Source: Umezawaea tangerina (GTDB lineage: Bacteria; Actinomycetota; Actinomycetes; Mycobacteriales; Pseudonocardiaceae). Taken from it: 64,000 nt of DNA. The notes under the pieces are model-generated. The model did no database searches, was not told the DNA's origin, and worked only from the letters and a program-made list of their open reading frames with translations. Location: contig NZ_PVTF01000005.1 of assembly GCF_003002815.1 (NCBI RefSeq), positions 496,001 to 560,000 on the forward strand. The letters are read 5' to 3'. Of this stretch, positions 1-10,093 are shown piece after piece; the stretch's first letter is position 1; each line of letters starts with the position of its first letter. A program made the position numbers and the translations under genes.

Positions 1-2
1 CG

Positions 3-3000
3 GCGGCCTACAACTGCCCGCTCGCCATCCGCGTGAGGGGCGAACTGGACCTCACCGCCCTGGCGGCGGCGTTCGCCGACCTGGCGGACCGGCACGAAGT
101 GCTGCGCACGGTGTACCCCGATGTCGACGGCGAACCCGTCCAGCGCGTACTCGACCGACGCCCCGTGCCGGACGTGGTCGGGTGCGAGGAGAGCGGGCTC
201 GCCGACGCGCTGTCCGCCGCCTTCGACCGCGGCTTCGACCTGACGGTCGACCTCCCCGTCCGGGCGACGGTGTTCGCCCTGGCACCGCGGGAACACGTGC
301 TGGCGCTGGTGCTGCACCACATCGCCTGCGACGAGGGGTCCTGGCAGCCGCTGCTCACCGACCTGGCCGCGGCGTACCGCGCCAGGGTCGAGGGCGAGGC
401 ACCCCGGTGGTCGCCGATGCCGGTGAGCTACCGGGACTACGCCGCGTGGCAACGCGACGTGCTGGGCGAGGAGGACGACCCGGAGAGCCTGCTCTCGACC
501 CAGCTGTCGTTCTGGCGGGAGCAGTTGGCCGGGCTGCCCGCCGAGCTGGACCTGCCGTTCGACCGGTCGCGCCCCGCGATGGCCGACCACCGCGGTGACG
601 GTGTACCGCTGAAGATCGACGGCGATCTGCACCGCCACCTGGTCACGATCGCCGCCGAGCACGGGTGCACCACCTTCATGGTGCTCCAGGCCGGGCTTGC
701 CGTGCTGCTGTCCCGGCTGGGGGCCGGTACGGACATCCCGATCGGCACCGTGTTGTCAGGACGCCCGGACGACGCGCTGGAAGGCGTCGTCGGCTTCTTC
801 GCCAACACGGTCGTGCTGCGCAGCGACGTGGCCGGCGACCCGACGTTCAGCGAGCTGCTGCACCGGGTGCGCGACACCGATCTCGCCGCCTACGACCACC
901 AGGACGTTCCCTTCGAGCGGCTGGTCGAGGACCTGAACCCGGAACGGTCGCTGGCACGGCATCCGCTCTTCCAGGTCATGCTCACCTTGTCCAGAGGGGA
1001 CCAGACGACGCTCTCGTTGCCGGGCCTGGACTGCACCGAGGAGCACCAGGTCTGGGAGGTCGCGAAGTTCGACCTGTCGGCCGACTTCCGGGAGCACCGC
1101 GCGCCGGACGGGGAAGCGGCCGGAATCGACGGTTCCCTCGAGTTCGCGACCGCCCTGTTCGACCGGGACACCGTCGAGCACGTCGCCGATGCCCTCCCCA
1201 GGCTGCTGCAGCAACTCGTGTCCGCCCCGCAGCGACCCATCAGCGACGCCGACCCCCTCTCCGCCGAGCAACGGCACCAGGCCCTCGTCGCGTGGAACGA
1301 CAGCGCCCGACCCACGTCGCAGGCCACCGTGCCGGAGCTCTTCGAGGCGCAGGCCGCGCAGACGCCGCACGCGACCGCGGTGGTGTGCGGGAGCACGAGG
1401 CTGACCTTCGCCGCGCTCAACGCCCGTGCCAACCTGCTCGCACGCCGTCTGCGTGCCCAGGGGGCCGGGGCGGAGCGGGTGGTCGCCCTGGCCCTGCCCC
1501 GGTCGGCCGAGTCCGTCGTGGCGATGCTGGCGGTGCTCAAGACGGGTGCGGCCTACCTGCACGTCGACCTCGAATACCCACCGGACCGCATCGAGCACGT
1601 GCTGCGCGACGCCGCACCGGTCGCCGTCGTCACGGACACCGCGACCGCGCAAGCGCACGGGTTCGGTGAGCTGCCCGCGGTGTTCGCTGACCGGATCGGG
1701 ACGCCGTCGGGCCCCGTGGCCGACCCGGGGTGCCGGGTACTGCCCGACAGCGCCGCCTACGTCATCTACACCTCCGGATCAACCGGCCGCCCCAAGGGCG
1801 TGGTGACGCCGCATTCCGCCTTGAGCAACCTGTACGCCTTCCACCGCGCGGGCATGATCACGCGCGCCGAGGCCGCCGCGGGCAGGCGGCTGAGGTCCGC
1901 CGTCACCGCCTCGCTGTCGTTCGACACGTCGTGGGAGGCGCTGTTCTGGATGCTGGCGGGGCACGAGCTCCACGTCATCCGGGACGACGTCCGGCGCGAC
2001 GCCGTCGCGTTGACCGCGTACGTCAGGGCCGCCGGGGTCGACGTCCTCGACGTCACCCCCACCTACGCGGAGTACCTGCTCGACGAGGGCCTGCTGTCCG
2101 GGCCACGGGCGCCGCTGGTGCTGCTGCTCGGCGGGGAAGGCGCGGGCCAGTCGCTGTGGAAGCGCATCCGGGAGGCGCCGAGCACCCTCGGCTACAACCT
2201 CTACGGCCCCACGGAATGCACACTTGACGCGCTGTGGTGGGACGTCGCGGACAGCCCGCACCCGCTGATCGGCAAGCCGATCGGGAACACCAGGGTCTTC
2301 GTGCTCGACGAGCGGTTGCGCCCCGTCGCGCCGGGCGTGCCGGGCGAGCTGTACGTGACGGGCCCCGGCGTGGCCCGCGGCTACCTGAACCGCCCGGCCG
2401 CGACCGCAGAACGGTTCGTCGCCTGCCCCTACGCCGTGGACGGGGAGACGGGCACCCGGATGTACCGCACCGGCGACCTGGTCCGGTGGGACCGCCAGGG
2501 CAGGCTGGACTACCTGGGCCGCGTCGACGACCAGGTCAAGGTGAGGGGCTTCCGGATCGAGCTCGGCGAGGTGGAGGCCGCGCTGAGCCGCTGTCCCGGC
2601 GTGGCGCAGGCAGCCGTGGCCGTGCACGAGGACGCCAGGGGGGACAAGCGGCTCGTGGCGTACGTGCAGTCGGCCGCGGACCAGGCGCTCGACCCGCGCG
2701 AGCTGCGCGACCGGCTGGCCTCGATCCTGCCCGACCACATGATCCCGTCGTTCTTCCAACCGGTGGACCGGCTGCCGATGACGCCCAACGGGAAGCTCGA
2801 CCGGGACGCGCTGCCGCCCGCGGACCTCGCCAACCGCGCGGCGTCGCGCGGCCCGAGCGGACCCCACGAGGAGGTCCTCTGCGACCTGTTCGCGGAGGTC
2901 CTGGGACTCAGCGGGGTCAGCGCCGAGGAGAGCTTCTTCGAGCTGGGCGGTCACTCCCTGCTGGCCGTCAGGCTGCTCTCCAGGGTGCGAGCGGTGCTCG

Positions 3001-3908
3001 GCGGCCACCTCACCATCGTGGACCTGTTCCAGGCGCCCACCGTCGCCGCCCTGGCGGACCGGCTGACCGCCGGCGCGCGGCACGACCCGTTGGCGCCCCT
3101 GCTCCCCCTGCGGACAGGAGGCGATCGGCCCGCGCTGTTCTGCGTGCACCCGGCCGCCGGGATCAGCTGGGGTTACGCGGGCCTGCTCGGCCACATCGAC
3201 TCCGGCTACCCCGTGTACGGCCTCCAAGCCCGAGGTCTCACCGACGCGAAGGCGTGCGGCGGATCCTGGCGCCGGATGGTCGAGGACTACGTGGAGCAGA
3301 TCCGGTCCGTCCAACCCGAAGGGCCCTACCGGCTGCTCGGGTGGTCCTTCGGTGCTGTGCTCGCCCACCTCGTGGCCACCGACCTCCAGGCCGGTGGAGC
3401 CCAGGTCGACCTGCTCGCGCTGCTGGACGGCTACCCGCCCGACTCGGTCCCCGACCACCGGCCACTGGAGGACGGCAGCTCGGAGACGTTCGCCGAACTG
3501 CTCGAGTCCTTGGGGTACGACCTTCCCGAGTGCGGCGGGGAACGGCTGGGCTTCGACGACTACGAGCGGGTGGTCCGTCGACCGGGCAGCAAGCTCGAGT
3601 GGTTGACGCGTGGGCAAACCGCCGCGCTGGCTCGGGTGTTCGTGGACAACGACCGGATCTACCAGGAACTCCGGCCCACGACGTACCAGGGGGACGTGGT
3701 GTTCGTCGCCGCCACGGAGAGGAGGCCGCAGGACGCCCCCGAACCCGAATCCTGGCGCCGCCACGTGACCGGGCGGCTCGACGTGCACGAAGTCGACTGC
3801 GCCCACGGGGAGATCACCCGGGCGGAGCCGATTTCCCGGATCGGCGCCGTCCTCGCCGGGAAGCTCGCCCAGCTGGACACCCCGCGACCCATTGCGGGGC
3901 GACGATGA
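3..3908 (+). CDS. NRPS termination module C-A-PCP-TE (5' partial)
   Basis: Final module of a nonribosomal peptide synthetase; it adds the last amino acid and releases the peptide. The frame is already open at position 3 with C-domain sequence, so the N-terminus lies outside the window. Counting from position 3: condensation domain at about 1-440 with HHIACDE (105-111, a variant of HHxxxDG); adenylation domain at about 450-960 with [10 protein letters not shown] (about 589), [23 protein letters not shown] and PNGKLDRD; carrier domain LGGHSLL with the phosphopantetheine Ser near 985; C-terminal thioesterase with GWSFG (Ser about 1115) and a likely catalytic His in CAHGE (about 1268). A Ser thioesterase of this kind releases the product by hydrolysis or cyclisation. 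I do not assign the A-domain substrate. The stop overlaps the next start by 4 bp. Confidence 0.97.
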   Translation, partial: AAYNCPLAIRVRGELDLTALAAAFADLADRHEVLRTVYPDVDGEPVQRVLDRRPVPDVVGCEESGLADALSAAFDRGFDLTVDLPVRATVFALAPREHVLALVLHHIACDEGSWQPLLTDLAAAYRARVEGEAPRWSPMPVSYRDYAAWQRDVLGEEDDPESLLSTQLSFWREQLAGLPAELDLPFDRSRPAMADHRGDGVPLKIDGDLHRHLVTIAAEHGCTTFMVLQAGLAVLLSRLGAGTDIPIGTVLSGRPDDALEGVVGFFANTVVLRSDVAGDPTFSELLHRVRDTDLAAYDHQDVPFERLVEDLNPERSLARHPLFQVMLTLSRGDQTTLSLPGLDCTEEHQVWEVAKFDLSADFREHRAPDGEAAGIDGSLEFATALFDRDTVEHVADALPRLLQQLVSAPQRPISDADPLSAEQRHQALVAWNDSARPTSQATVPELFEAQAAQTPHATAVVCGSTRLTFAALNARANLLARRLRAQGAGAERVVALALPRSAESVVAMLAVLKTGAAYLHVDLEYPPDRIEHVLRDAAPVAVVTDTATAQAHGFGELPAVFADRIGTPSGPVADPGCRVLPDSAAYVIYTSGSTGRPKGVVTPHSALSNLYAFHRAGMITRAEAAAGRRLRSAVTASLSFDTSWEALFWMLAGHELHVIRDDVRRDAVALTAYVRAAGVDVLDVTPTYAEYLLDEGLLSGPRAPLVLLLGGEGAGQSLWKRIREAPSTLGYNLYGPTECTLDALWWDVADSPHPLIGKPIGNTRVFVLDERLRPVAPGVPGELYVTGPGVARGYLNRPAATAERFVACPYAVDGETGTRMYRTGDLVRWDRQGRLDYLGRVDDQVKVRGFRIELGEVEAALSRCPGVAQAAVAVHEDARGDKRLVAYVQSAADQALDPRELRDRLASILPDHMIPSFFQPVDRLPMTPNGKLDRDALPPADLANRAASRGPSGPHEEVLCDLFAEVLGLSGVSAEESFFELGGHSLLAVRLLSRVRAVLGGHLTIVDLFQAPTVAALADRLTAGARHDPLAPLLPLRTGGDRPALFCVHPAAGISWGYAGLLGHIDSGYPVYGLQARGLTDAKACGGSWRRMVEDYVEQIRSVQPEGPYRLLGWSFGAVLAHLVATDLQAGGAQVDLLALLDGYPPDSVPDHRPLEDGSSETFAELLESLGYDLPECGGERLGFDDYERVVRRPGSKLEWLTRGQTAALARVFVDNDRIYQELRPTTYQGDVVFVAATERRPQDAPEPESWRRHVTGRLDVHEVDCAHGEITRAEPISRIGAVLAGKLAQLDTPRPIAGRR

Positions 3909-5194
3909 GCGGCACGACCCGCCAAGGCTCGGTGACCGGGCGCGAGTTCCGGTTGTTCTGGTTCGGGGAGACCACGAGCCTGCTCGGCAACGGGATCGCC
4001 GTGGTGGCGCTGCCGTTGGTCGCCGTCCTCACCCTGCACGCGAGCACCTTCGTCGTCGGACTCCTGACGTCGGTCGCCCACCTGCCGTGGCTGGTGCTCG
4101 GTCTGCCCGCGGGCGCCTGGGTGGACCGCCTCGCCCGCCGCCCGGTGATGCTGGTCGCCGATGCCGTGTCCTTCGTCGCTTTCCTCAGCGTCCCGATAGC
4201 GGCCTGGGCGGACGTGCTCACCATTCCTCATCTGCTCGCGGCCGCATTCGTCTGCGGGTGCGCCAGCGTCTTCTTCACCACCGCGCAACGCGCTTTCCTG
4301 CCGACGCTGCTTTCCGACAAGGAATTGCTGGCCGGCAATGCGCGACTGCAAGGAAGCCAGTCGACAGCCGAGGTGATCGGCCCCGGTCTGGCCGGGATGC
4401 TGGTGCAGTTCTTCGGTGCCGTCGCCGGACTGGCGGCCAACGCGCTGAGCTTCCTGGTGTCCTGGCTCTGCCTGCGGGCGATCAGGATCACCGAACCGCC
4501 GCCCCCTCCGCCCCCGGAGGTCCGACGGCGCCGATTGCGCACCGAGGTCGGCGACGGTCTGAGATTCCTGTTCCGGGATCCCGTTCTGCGCACGCTCGCG
4601 GCGTACAGCGCGGTGTCCAACATCGCGTTGACCGCCATGAGCTCGATCGAGGTGGCGTTCCTGGTGCGGACGGTCGGGACCGGCGAGGCCGTGGTCGGCG
4701 CGGTGCTGACGTTGTGCGGTCTCGGCGGCGTCCTCGGGGCGCTGTTGTCCCACCGCCTGTCCCGGCGGTACGGCAGCGCGCGGGCCGCGGTGGGCTGCCT
4801 GTTGGTTGCCGCGCCCTTCACGTTGCTCTTCCCGCTGACCAGCCAGGGGGCCGGTCTGGCGTTCTTCGTCGGCGGCGGGGTCGGGGTCGGTGCGGGGGCG
4901 GTCGCGGCGAACATCATCACCGACACCTTCCGCCAGCGGTACTGCCCACCCGACCTGATCGGGCGCATCAGCGCCAGCGCGGCCGTGATCAGCTTCGGCG
5001 CCATCACGGTCGGCGGGTTGCTGGGCGGCACGCTCGGTGAGCTGTGCGGTGTCCGGGAGACGTTGTGGATGATGGCCGGTCTGCAGGTATCGGCAACGGC
5101 CATTCTTCTGCGCAGCCCGATTCGACGAATGCACGATTTCCCGGAATCCGCTGTTCCACTTCTTGCGACCAAGGGAGAACATGCAATACCCTAA
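3905..5194 (+). CDS. MFS transporter, likely peptide export/self-resistance
   Basis: A 429-residue major facilitator superfamily protein with about 12 hydrophobic segments. The N-terminal pattern [17 protein letters not shown] and the loop [13 protein letters not shown] (the MFS motif-A position) are typical of the macrolide-efflux/enterobactin-exporter-like branch. The ATG is in an ATGA overlap with the NRPS stop, so translation is probably coupled. A role in exporting the peptide is inferred from position. The same frame is open far upstream inside the NRPS gene, but that part is antigenic-noise-like Arg/Gly/Pro-rich shadow; the overlap and the protein homology begin at 3905. Confidence 0.93.
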   Translation: MSGTTRQGSVTGREFRLFWFGETTSLLGNGIAVVALPLVAVLTLHASTFVVGLLTSVAHLPWLVLGLPAGAWVDRLARRPVMLVADAVSFVAFLSVPIAAWADVLTIPHLLAAAFVCGCASVFFTTAQRAFLPTLLSDKELLAGNARLQGSQSTAEVIGPGLAGMLVQFFGAVAGLAANALSFLVSWLCLRAIRITEPPPPPPPEVRRRRLRTEVGDGLRFLFRDPVLRTLAAYSAVSNIALTAMSSIEVAFLVRTVGTGEAVVGAVLTLCGLGGVLGALLSHRLSRRYGSARAAVGCLLVAAPFTLLFPLTSQGAGLAFFVGGGVGVGAGAVAANIITDTFRQRYCPPDLIGRISASAAVISFGAITVGGLLGGTLGELCGVRETLWMMAGLQVSATAILLRSPIRRMHDFPESAVPLLATKGEHAIP

Positions 5195-5294
5195 AATGAA
5201 CCGGTCGCTTCTGCCCGCCTTCACAGGCCTTTTCGGGCGCGACAGCGAAGCAAGATCTCGATGGCAATGAGAACATCATCGAAGTGAGGGTTTC

Positions 5295-6284
5295 ATGCAC
5301 GAGAAAAACTCCCTGGAAAACCTCCCGTCCGCGGTGGTGCTCAGGGACGACCTGGACACCGATCGACTGAAAGCGGATCTCGCGGCGCTCAGCGACTCCG
5401 AATTCTGGGCGTTGCAGCGGTCTTTCAAAGACGGGGCCGTCGTCGAGGAATCCGATGTGGACTGGAAGGTCCTCCCCCTGCGCGCGCCGGGCGGGGACCT
5501 CCAGCGAACCGACCCCGGTGGTCCGGGACGCGACAGGTTCGCCGACACGCCGTTGATGGCGAAGGCGCCCTACCTCGCCCAGGTCCTGTCCGAACTGGGC
5601 ACGGAACTGCGCAGCGTCCGCCTGATGGCCCTGGCCCCCGGCGTGTCCGTCGAGGAGCACGCGGACACCCCGCTCGGGCTCCTCTACGGCTACGTGCGGC
5701 TGCACATCCCGCTGGTCACCAATCCCGGCGCGGTACTGGTGCTCGACGGTGTCGAACAGCGGTGGCAGCCGGGAACGCTCTGGTACGGCGACTTCGAACG
5801 ACCGCACTCCCTGCGCAACACCGGTGACCGCACCCGGATCCACCTGGTCGCGGACTGCGCTACCAACGACAAGCTGCTGTCCCTGTTCCCGAGCAGCTTC
5901 CGCGCGGAGCTGCCCACCAGCGACATCGCCTACTACCGCCCCGTGCTGCCGCTCACCTCGCGCGAGCTCGCCGAGTTCAGCTGCCGCTTCGCGATGCCGT
6001 CCTCCTTCATGGAGTGGGGGCTTCCCGTGGTCAACGACCGGGAGAGCGACCTCGCCGCCGAGGTGAGCGCCGAGGACGACGGCCTGGTCCTGCGCGTCGC
6101 GGGGTGCTCGCCGGTGGAGCTGCTGCACCTGGGCGCGGGCGAGTTCCGGTTGCTGGGCTGGAGCGAGGAACGGCTGCTGCGCCTCGACCTCTTCGACGAC
6201 GACCCGCGGGTGGAGCTCTCCACCAGGCGCGGACGCCGACGCCAGGTGGTCCTCCGCCCGGCGCACCGGCTCGCCGCGGTCTGA
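5295..6284 (+). CDS. Aspartyl/asparaginyl beta-hydroxylase-like dioxygenase
   Basis: A 329-residue protein with the Asp/Asn beta-hydroxylase cupin fold in its middle (about 60-200): VSVEEHADTPLGL supplies a candidate metal-binding His(-x-Asp), followed by VRLHIPLVTNPGAVL and RPHSLRNTG with the second His. Family members are Fe(II)/2-oxoglutarate enzymes. In NRPS clusters they hydroxylate the beta carbon of free or carrier-bound amino acids. The C-terminal 130 residues are not recognised. GAGGG at 5286-5290 precedes the ATG by four bases. It is the first of four oxygenases in the cluster. The substrate cannot be read from sequence. Confidence 0.85.
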   Translation: MHEKNSLENLPSAVVLRDDLDTDRLKADLAALSDSEFWALQRSFKDGAVVEESDVDWKVLPLRAPGGDLQRTDPGGPGRDRFADTPLMAKAPYLAQVLSELGTELRSVRLMALAPGVSVEEHADTPLGLLYGYVRLHIPLVTNPGAVLVLDGVEQRWQPGTLWYGDFERPHSLRNTGDRTRIHLVADCATNDKLLSLFPSSFRAELPTSDIAYYRPVLPLTSRELAEFSCRFAMPSSFMEWGLPVVNDRESDLAAEVSAEDDGLVLRVAGCSPVELLHLGAGEFRLLGWSEERLLRLDLFDDDPRVELSTRRGRRRQVVLRPAHRLAAV

Positions 6285-6342
6285 CCACCCGAACCTCCGA
6301 CCACCGCAGTCCACCCAACACCGACACCACTTGGGAAAAGCC

Positions 6343-7119
6343 ATGCAGACACTCATCGAATCGACCACCCTCGTCGACAACGGGTTCGCCCGCTGGGACC
6401 TCGCCGAGGAGCTCGGGATCACCGAGTCCGACGCGTCCTTCCAGGACCTCCGCGCCGAGTTCATCGACCTGCCACCGGACCCGTACGCGACGGAGGAAGG
6501 GCGCAACCGCCGCTACGCCCGCGGCATCTTCCTCCCGTGGTCGCGGGAGTTCAGCTGGATTCCGGACACGCACCTGGGCGAGCAGGGCTGGATGAACGGC
6601 TACTGGCAGGCCGACCACAACCCCGACTACGCCGGTGTGCTCCGCAAGCTGCCCGCCATGACCGAGGCGGCCAAGAACAACCCGATCATCCACAAGATCC
6701 TGTCCTTCGACTTCGCCCAGACGCGGTGGTCGCCGGACGACGCGGCGTTCCCCCTGCACGTCGGGGTGCACCTGATCAAGCTGGCGGTGGACGACCCCGG
6801 CCACGAGGCCATCTCCTCGCCCAACGAGCTCCACCAGGACGGCGAGCCGTTCGTCTTCGCGCACCTGGTCTACCGCCGCAACGTCGTCGGCGGCTCGAAC
6901 GTGATCGCGCCGCCGAAGTACCGGGGCAAGCAGCCCGAGGACGTGCCCGCCGGTGAGGCCCTGGCCGAGTTCGAACTGGCCAAGCCACTGGAGTCCTACG
7001 GCGTCACCGACGAGAAGGTCAGCCACTACGTGGCCCCCATCAGGCGGGGGGACGGCCCGGAGACGGGTGAGCGCGCGGTGGTCCTGGTCGACTTCACCCC
7101 GATGCGGCAGCACATCTGA
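6343..7119 (+). CDS. 2OG-Fe dioxygenase of the isoleucine-4-hydroxylase type
   Basis: A 258-residue protein resembling the 2OG-Fe_dioxy family (PF10014; the best-known member is L-isoleucine 4-hydroxylase of Bacillus). The signature is NELHQDGEPFVFAHLVYRRN (His-x-Asp facial-triad motif) followed by VVGGSNVI; the distal His is probably in VSHYVAPI, near DFTPMRQHI. Such enzymes hydroxylate free aliphatic amino acids, so this may supply a 4-hydroxy residue to the assembly line. The start is ATG 6343, preceded by GGGAAAAG; a TTG at 6331 lies in frame but lies upstream of that ribosome-binding site. Codon use matches its neighbours. Confidence 0.85.
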   Translation: MQTLIESTTLVDNGFARWDLAEELGITESDASFQDLRAEFIDLPPDPYATEEGRNRRYARGIFLPWSREFSWIPDTHLGEQGWMNGYWQADHNPDYAGVLRKLPAMTEAAKNNPIIHKILSFDFAQTRWSPDDAAFPLHVGVHLIKLAVDDPGHEAISSPNELHQDGEPFVFAHLVYRRNVVGGSNVIAPPKYRGKQPEDVPAGEALAEFELAKPLESYGVTDEKVSHYVAPIRRGDGPETGERAVVLVDFTPMRQHI

Positions 7120-7252
7120 GACGCCGCATCCAGGCCGCCCGTCGAGACGTGGGCGGCCGCTGGAGCGCCCTGCCCCGGTGTACACGGGGCGAACCCCTGC
7201 CGGGTGTCGCGGCGGCCCGCCGACCGCACACCCCGCCTACCGGAGTGAGCTC

Positions 7253-8857
7253 ATGATCCTTGTGGGAGAACAGGTGGCCCTGCCGCCGTCACCCGTCGTC
7301 CACCGCCGCTTCGAGGAGCACGTGCGGGCCACCCCCGACGCCGTCGCCGTCGTGTGGTCCGGCCGACAGGTGAGCTACGCGGTGCTCGACGCGCGGGCCA
7401 ACCGGTTCGCGCACCTGCTCATCGCACGCGGCCACGGCCGCGGGGCGAAGGTCGGCATCTGCCTCGACTACTCGATCGACATGATCGTCGCCATCCTCGG
7501 CACCCTGAAGGCCGGCGCGGCGTACGTCCCCTTCGATCCCGCCTATCCCCCAGCCCGTCTGCGGCTGTTGCTCGGACAGGTGCCCGACCTCGCCCTGATC
7601 GTGGCCTCCCCCGCGACGGCCGCGATGGTCGAGTCCGCGGGCGTCGAGGTGATCGACCTCGACCAGCTCGCGGATCAACTAGCGGCCCTTCCGGCGACCG
7701 TCCCCGACGTCCGCACCACGGGCGACGACCTCTGCTACGCGGTGTTCACCTCGGGCTCGACCGGCACCCCCAAGCTGGCCGCGGTCCGGCACGAGGGCTG
7801 GTTCAACCTGATGAACTGGCTCCAGCTCGAGTACGGCCTGCACCACGGCTCCCACAACCTGGTCGTCTCCGCCTTCGGCTTCGACCTGTCCCAGCGCGCC
7901 CTGATGACACCGCTGTTCTGCGGCGCGACCCAACACCTGATGGCCAGCCGCAACTTCGACGCCATGCTGGCCCACCGCATGCTCACCGAGCACGACATCC
8001 GCGTCCTGCACTGCGCCTCCAGCACCCTGTACCTGCTGGTCGACTGGGAAACCGCGCGCGGCGGCGACGCCCTGGCCCGGCTCGACTTCATCCTGTTCGG
8101 CGGGGAGGCGTTGAAGAGCGAGCGCCTCACCCACTTCGCACGCCGCCCGGAGACCACCTGCACCCTGCTGCACCAGTACGGCGTCGCCGAGTGCACAGAC
8201 GTCGCCACCTCCTACGACCTGGCCCGCTACCGGCCTGGCGAGCACGACGTCGCCCCGGTCGGTCGGCCCGCCTACAACACCTCCATCCACCTCCTGGACG
8301 CCGACCTGCGCGAGGTCGAAGCGGGCCAGTACGGCGAGATCTGCATCTCCGGGGCCGGCGTCGGCGCGGGCTACCTCGGCGCAGGCGGCCCTGAGAACGC
8401 CAAGTTCACGACCATCGACAGTGCGGGGACGCCGCTGCGCCTGTACCGCACAGGAGACCGCGGCCGGATCGACGACAACGGGGAGCTCGTCGTCGCCGGG
8501 CGGATGGACGCCCAGGTCAAGGTGCGGGGCATGCGGATCGACCCGGTCGACGTCGAACGCGCCCTTGGCAGGCTCACCGGCGTCCGCGAGGCGGCCGTGG
8601 TGGCCGTCCACAACGACGACGGCGAAGCCGAGCTGAACGCGTTCGTCGTGCCCTCGGACACCGAGCTCGCCGAGGACGACCTGCGCACCCGTCTGCTGCG
8701 CACCCTGCCGCGGAACATGCTGCCGTCCCGGTTCACGAACATCCCGCGCATTCCCCTGAGCCCGCACGGAAAAGTGGACCGCGCGGCCCTGGCGGACCTC
8801 TGCCGCGTCCAAGGTGCCGACAACGACTCCGCGGCGTTGACAGGCACTCGACCATGA
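7253..8857 (+). CDS. Stand-alone NRPS adenylation protein 1
   Basis: A 534-residue free-standing adenylation domain that activates an amino acid as its AMP ester and loads it on a carrier. Motifs in order: VSYAVLDARANRFAHLL, LKAGAAYVPFDPAYP, FTSGSTGTPK, FGFDLSQRALMTPLFCGATQ (A4 region), HQYGVAECTD (A5), YRTGDRGRID, DAQVKVRGMRIDPVDVE and SPHGKVDRAAL with the catalytic Lys. No C or carrier domain is fused; the partner carrier starts in a 4-bp ATGA overlap at 8854. GGAG at 7242-7245 precedes the ATG. Substrate not assigned. Confidence 0.93.
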   Translation: MILVGEQVALPPSPVVHRRFEEHVRATPDAVAVVWSGRQVSYAVLDARANRFAHLLIARGHGRGAKVGICLDYSIDMIVAILGTLKAGAAYVPFDPAYPPARLRLLLGQVPDLALIVASPATAAMVESAGVEVIDLDQLADQLAALPATVPDVRTTGDDLCYAVFTSGSTGTPKLAAVRHEGWFNLMNWLQLEYGLHHGSHNLVVSAFGFDLSQRALMTPLFCGATQHLMASRNFDAMLAHRMLTEHDIRVLHCASSTLYLLVDWETARGGDALARLDFILFGGEALKSERLTHFARRPETTCTLLHQYGVAECTDVATSYDLARYRPGEHDVAPVGRPAYNTSIHLLDADLREVEAGQYGEICISGAGVGAGYLGAGGPENAKFTTIDSAGTPLRLYRTGDRGRIDDNGELVVAGRMDAQVKVRGMRIDPVDVERALGRLTGVREAAVVAVHNDDGEAELNAFVVPSDTELAEDDLRTRLLRTLPRNMLPSRFTNIPRIPLSPHGKVDRAALADLCRVQGADNDSAALTGTRP

Positions 8858-9108
8858 CCACAAAGGACAGGAGTGAGATGACCGCCGACCGCGTCCGCGC
8901 CATCTGGTGCCGGGAACTCCACCGCGACGACATCACGGTGGACGACGACTTCTTCGCCCTGGGAGGTCAGTCCGTGATCATGATGAGGATCCAGGGCGCG
9001 TTCATCGAGGAACTGGGCGCGGAAGTACCCATGGACCAGATGTTCCTCAACCCCACAGTGGCGTCGATCGCCGCCTACATCGACACCCACGCGGCCCTCA
9101 CCCCGTAA
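8854..9108 (+). CDS. Discrete peptidyl carrier protein 1
   Basis: An 84-residue free carrier protein. DDFFALGGQSVIMMRI carries the Ser that receives phosphopantetheine, and VPMDQMFLNPTVASIA is the usual helix III/IV region. It overlaps the upstream adenylation gene by 4 bp, so the two are almost certainly made together and form an activation/loading pair for an amino acid that is then modified, plausibly by the dioxygenase encoded next. Confidence 0.93.
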   Translation: MTTKDRSEMTADRVRAIWCRELHRDDITVDDDFFALGGQSVIMMRIQGAFIEELGAEVPMDQMFLNPTVASIAAYIDTHAALTP

Positions 9109-9292
9109 TACAACAAGGAATGCCGGTCGCCACGGCCGGAAGTTCTGTCCCCTACGGGAAACCGCGCGTCCTGCTCCGATGCGCTCTGCCACCAATCATC
9201 CTGCCGATTCCGCCTGGGCAGAAAACTCCCGCCTGCTCAGGTCAGCGCAACGATCCACCTCCCCTAGAACCAAGCAGAAAGGTCATCGCACC

Positions 9293-10093
9293 ATGCTCAC
9301 CGAAAGTCAGATCGCGGAATACTGGTCCGAAGGGTTCCTGCTCCTCGAAGACGTCTTCGACGCCAGCGACATCGCCGCCCTGCGACGCGAGGTGACCGAT
9401 CTCTACGAGACCGACCACCCTGGGCGGATCTTCGAAGAGGACGGGACCACGGTGCGGGGCATCCACGGCTGCCACACCACGGGCGCGCTGTTCTCCAGGC
9501 TCGTGCGGTTGCCCGAACTGCTGGCCTCGGCGGAGCAGCTGCTGGAGAGCAAGCTGCACGTGTTCCAGTGCAAGGTCAACGCCAAGAGGGCGCTGCGCGG
9601 GGAAGTCTGGCAGTGGCACCAGGACTACAGCGTCTGGGGCCCCAAGGACGGCATGCCCGAGCCGCGGGCGGTCAACGTCGCTCTGCTGCTGGACGACGCG
9701 ACCGAGCACAACGGCCCGCTGCTGGTCGTGCCCGGCTCGCACCGCAACGGCGCGATCACCCCGTGGCGTCCCGAGCCGGGCAACACGTCGCAGTGGGAGG
9801 CCGACCTGTCGGCGAAGCTGAAGTTCGCGCTGGACGCCGAGCAGATGGCCAAGGTGACCGCGGACTCGGAGATCCGGTCGGTCGTCGGACGCGCCGGGAG
9901 CCTGCTGTTCTTCCACCCCTGCATCGCGCACGGCTCCGGCGCGAACATGTCGCCCATCGACCGGACCATGGCGTTCGTCAGCTACAACAGCGTCGACAAC
10001 GAGCTGCGCGAAGTACCCCACCCGCGACCGGAGTTCGTCGCGTCGCGCGACTACCGCCCGCTGGAGCTCATCGACGGCGGTCTCATCGGATGA
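9293..10093 (+). CDS. Phytanoyl-CoA dioxygenase (PhyH)-family hydroxylase
   Basis: A 266-residue Fe(II)/2OG oxygenase of the PhyH family, close in pattern to ectoine/amino-acid hydroxylases. The evidence is KVNAKRALRGEVWQWHQDYS with the metal-binding HxD, then VNVALLLDDATEHNGPLLVVP, PGSHRNGAI, and LLFFHPCIAHGSGAN with the distal His plus the Arg in PIDRTM for 2-oxoglutarate. Related enzymes hydroxylate free or carrier-bound amino acids in peptide pathways. AGAAAGG at 9276-9282 sets the ATG. The stop overlaps the following adenylation gene by 4 bp, tying this enzyme to that A/PCP/P450 set or to the preceding A/PCP pair. Confidence 0.88.
   Translation: MLTESQIAEYWSEGFLLLEDVFDASDIAALRREVTDLYETDHPGRIFEEDGTTVRGIHGCHTTGALFSRLVRLPELLASAEQLLESKLHVFQCKVNAKRALRGEVWQWHQDYSVWGPKDGMPEPRAVNVALLLDDATEHNGPLLVVPGSHRNGAITPWRPEPGNTSQWEADLSAKLKFALDAEQMAKVTADSEIRSVVGRAGSLLFFHPCIAHGSGANMSPIDRTMAFVSYNSVDNELREVPHPRPEFVASRDYRPLELIDGGLIG

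Noticed and set aside
1779-3806. 675-codon open frame antisense to the NRPS
   Set aside because: It has the Arg/Gly/Pro/His-rich shadow composition expected of high-G+C antisense frames, no family motif, and complete overlap with clear A, PCP and TE domains.
2234-3904. In-frame upstream extension of the MFS transporter
   Set aside because: It overlaps the NRPS in another frame and is shadow-like; transporter homology and the ATGA overlap begin at 3905.
7171-7190. GTGTACAC palindrome before the first stand-alone A gene
   Set aside because: Short, with flanking G/C runs that do not pair; common by chance in this base composition.
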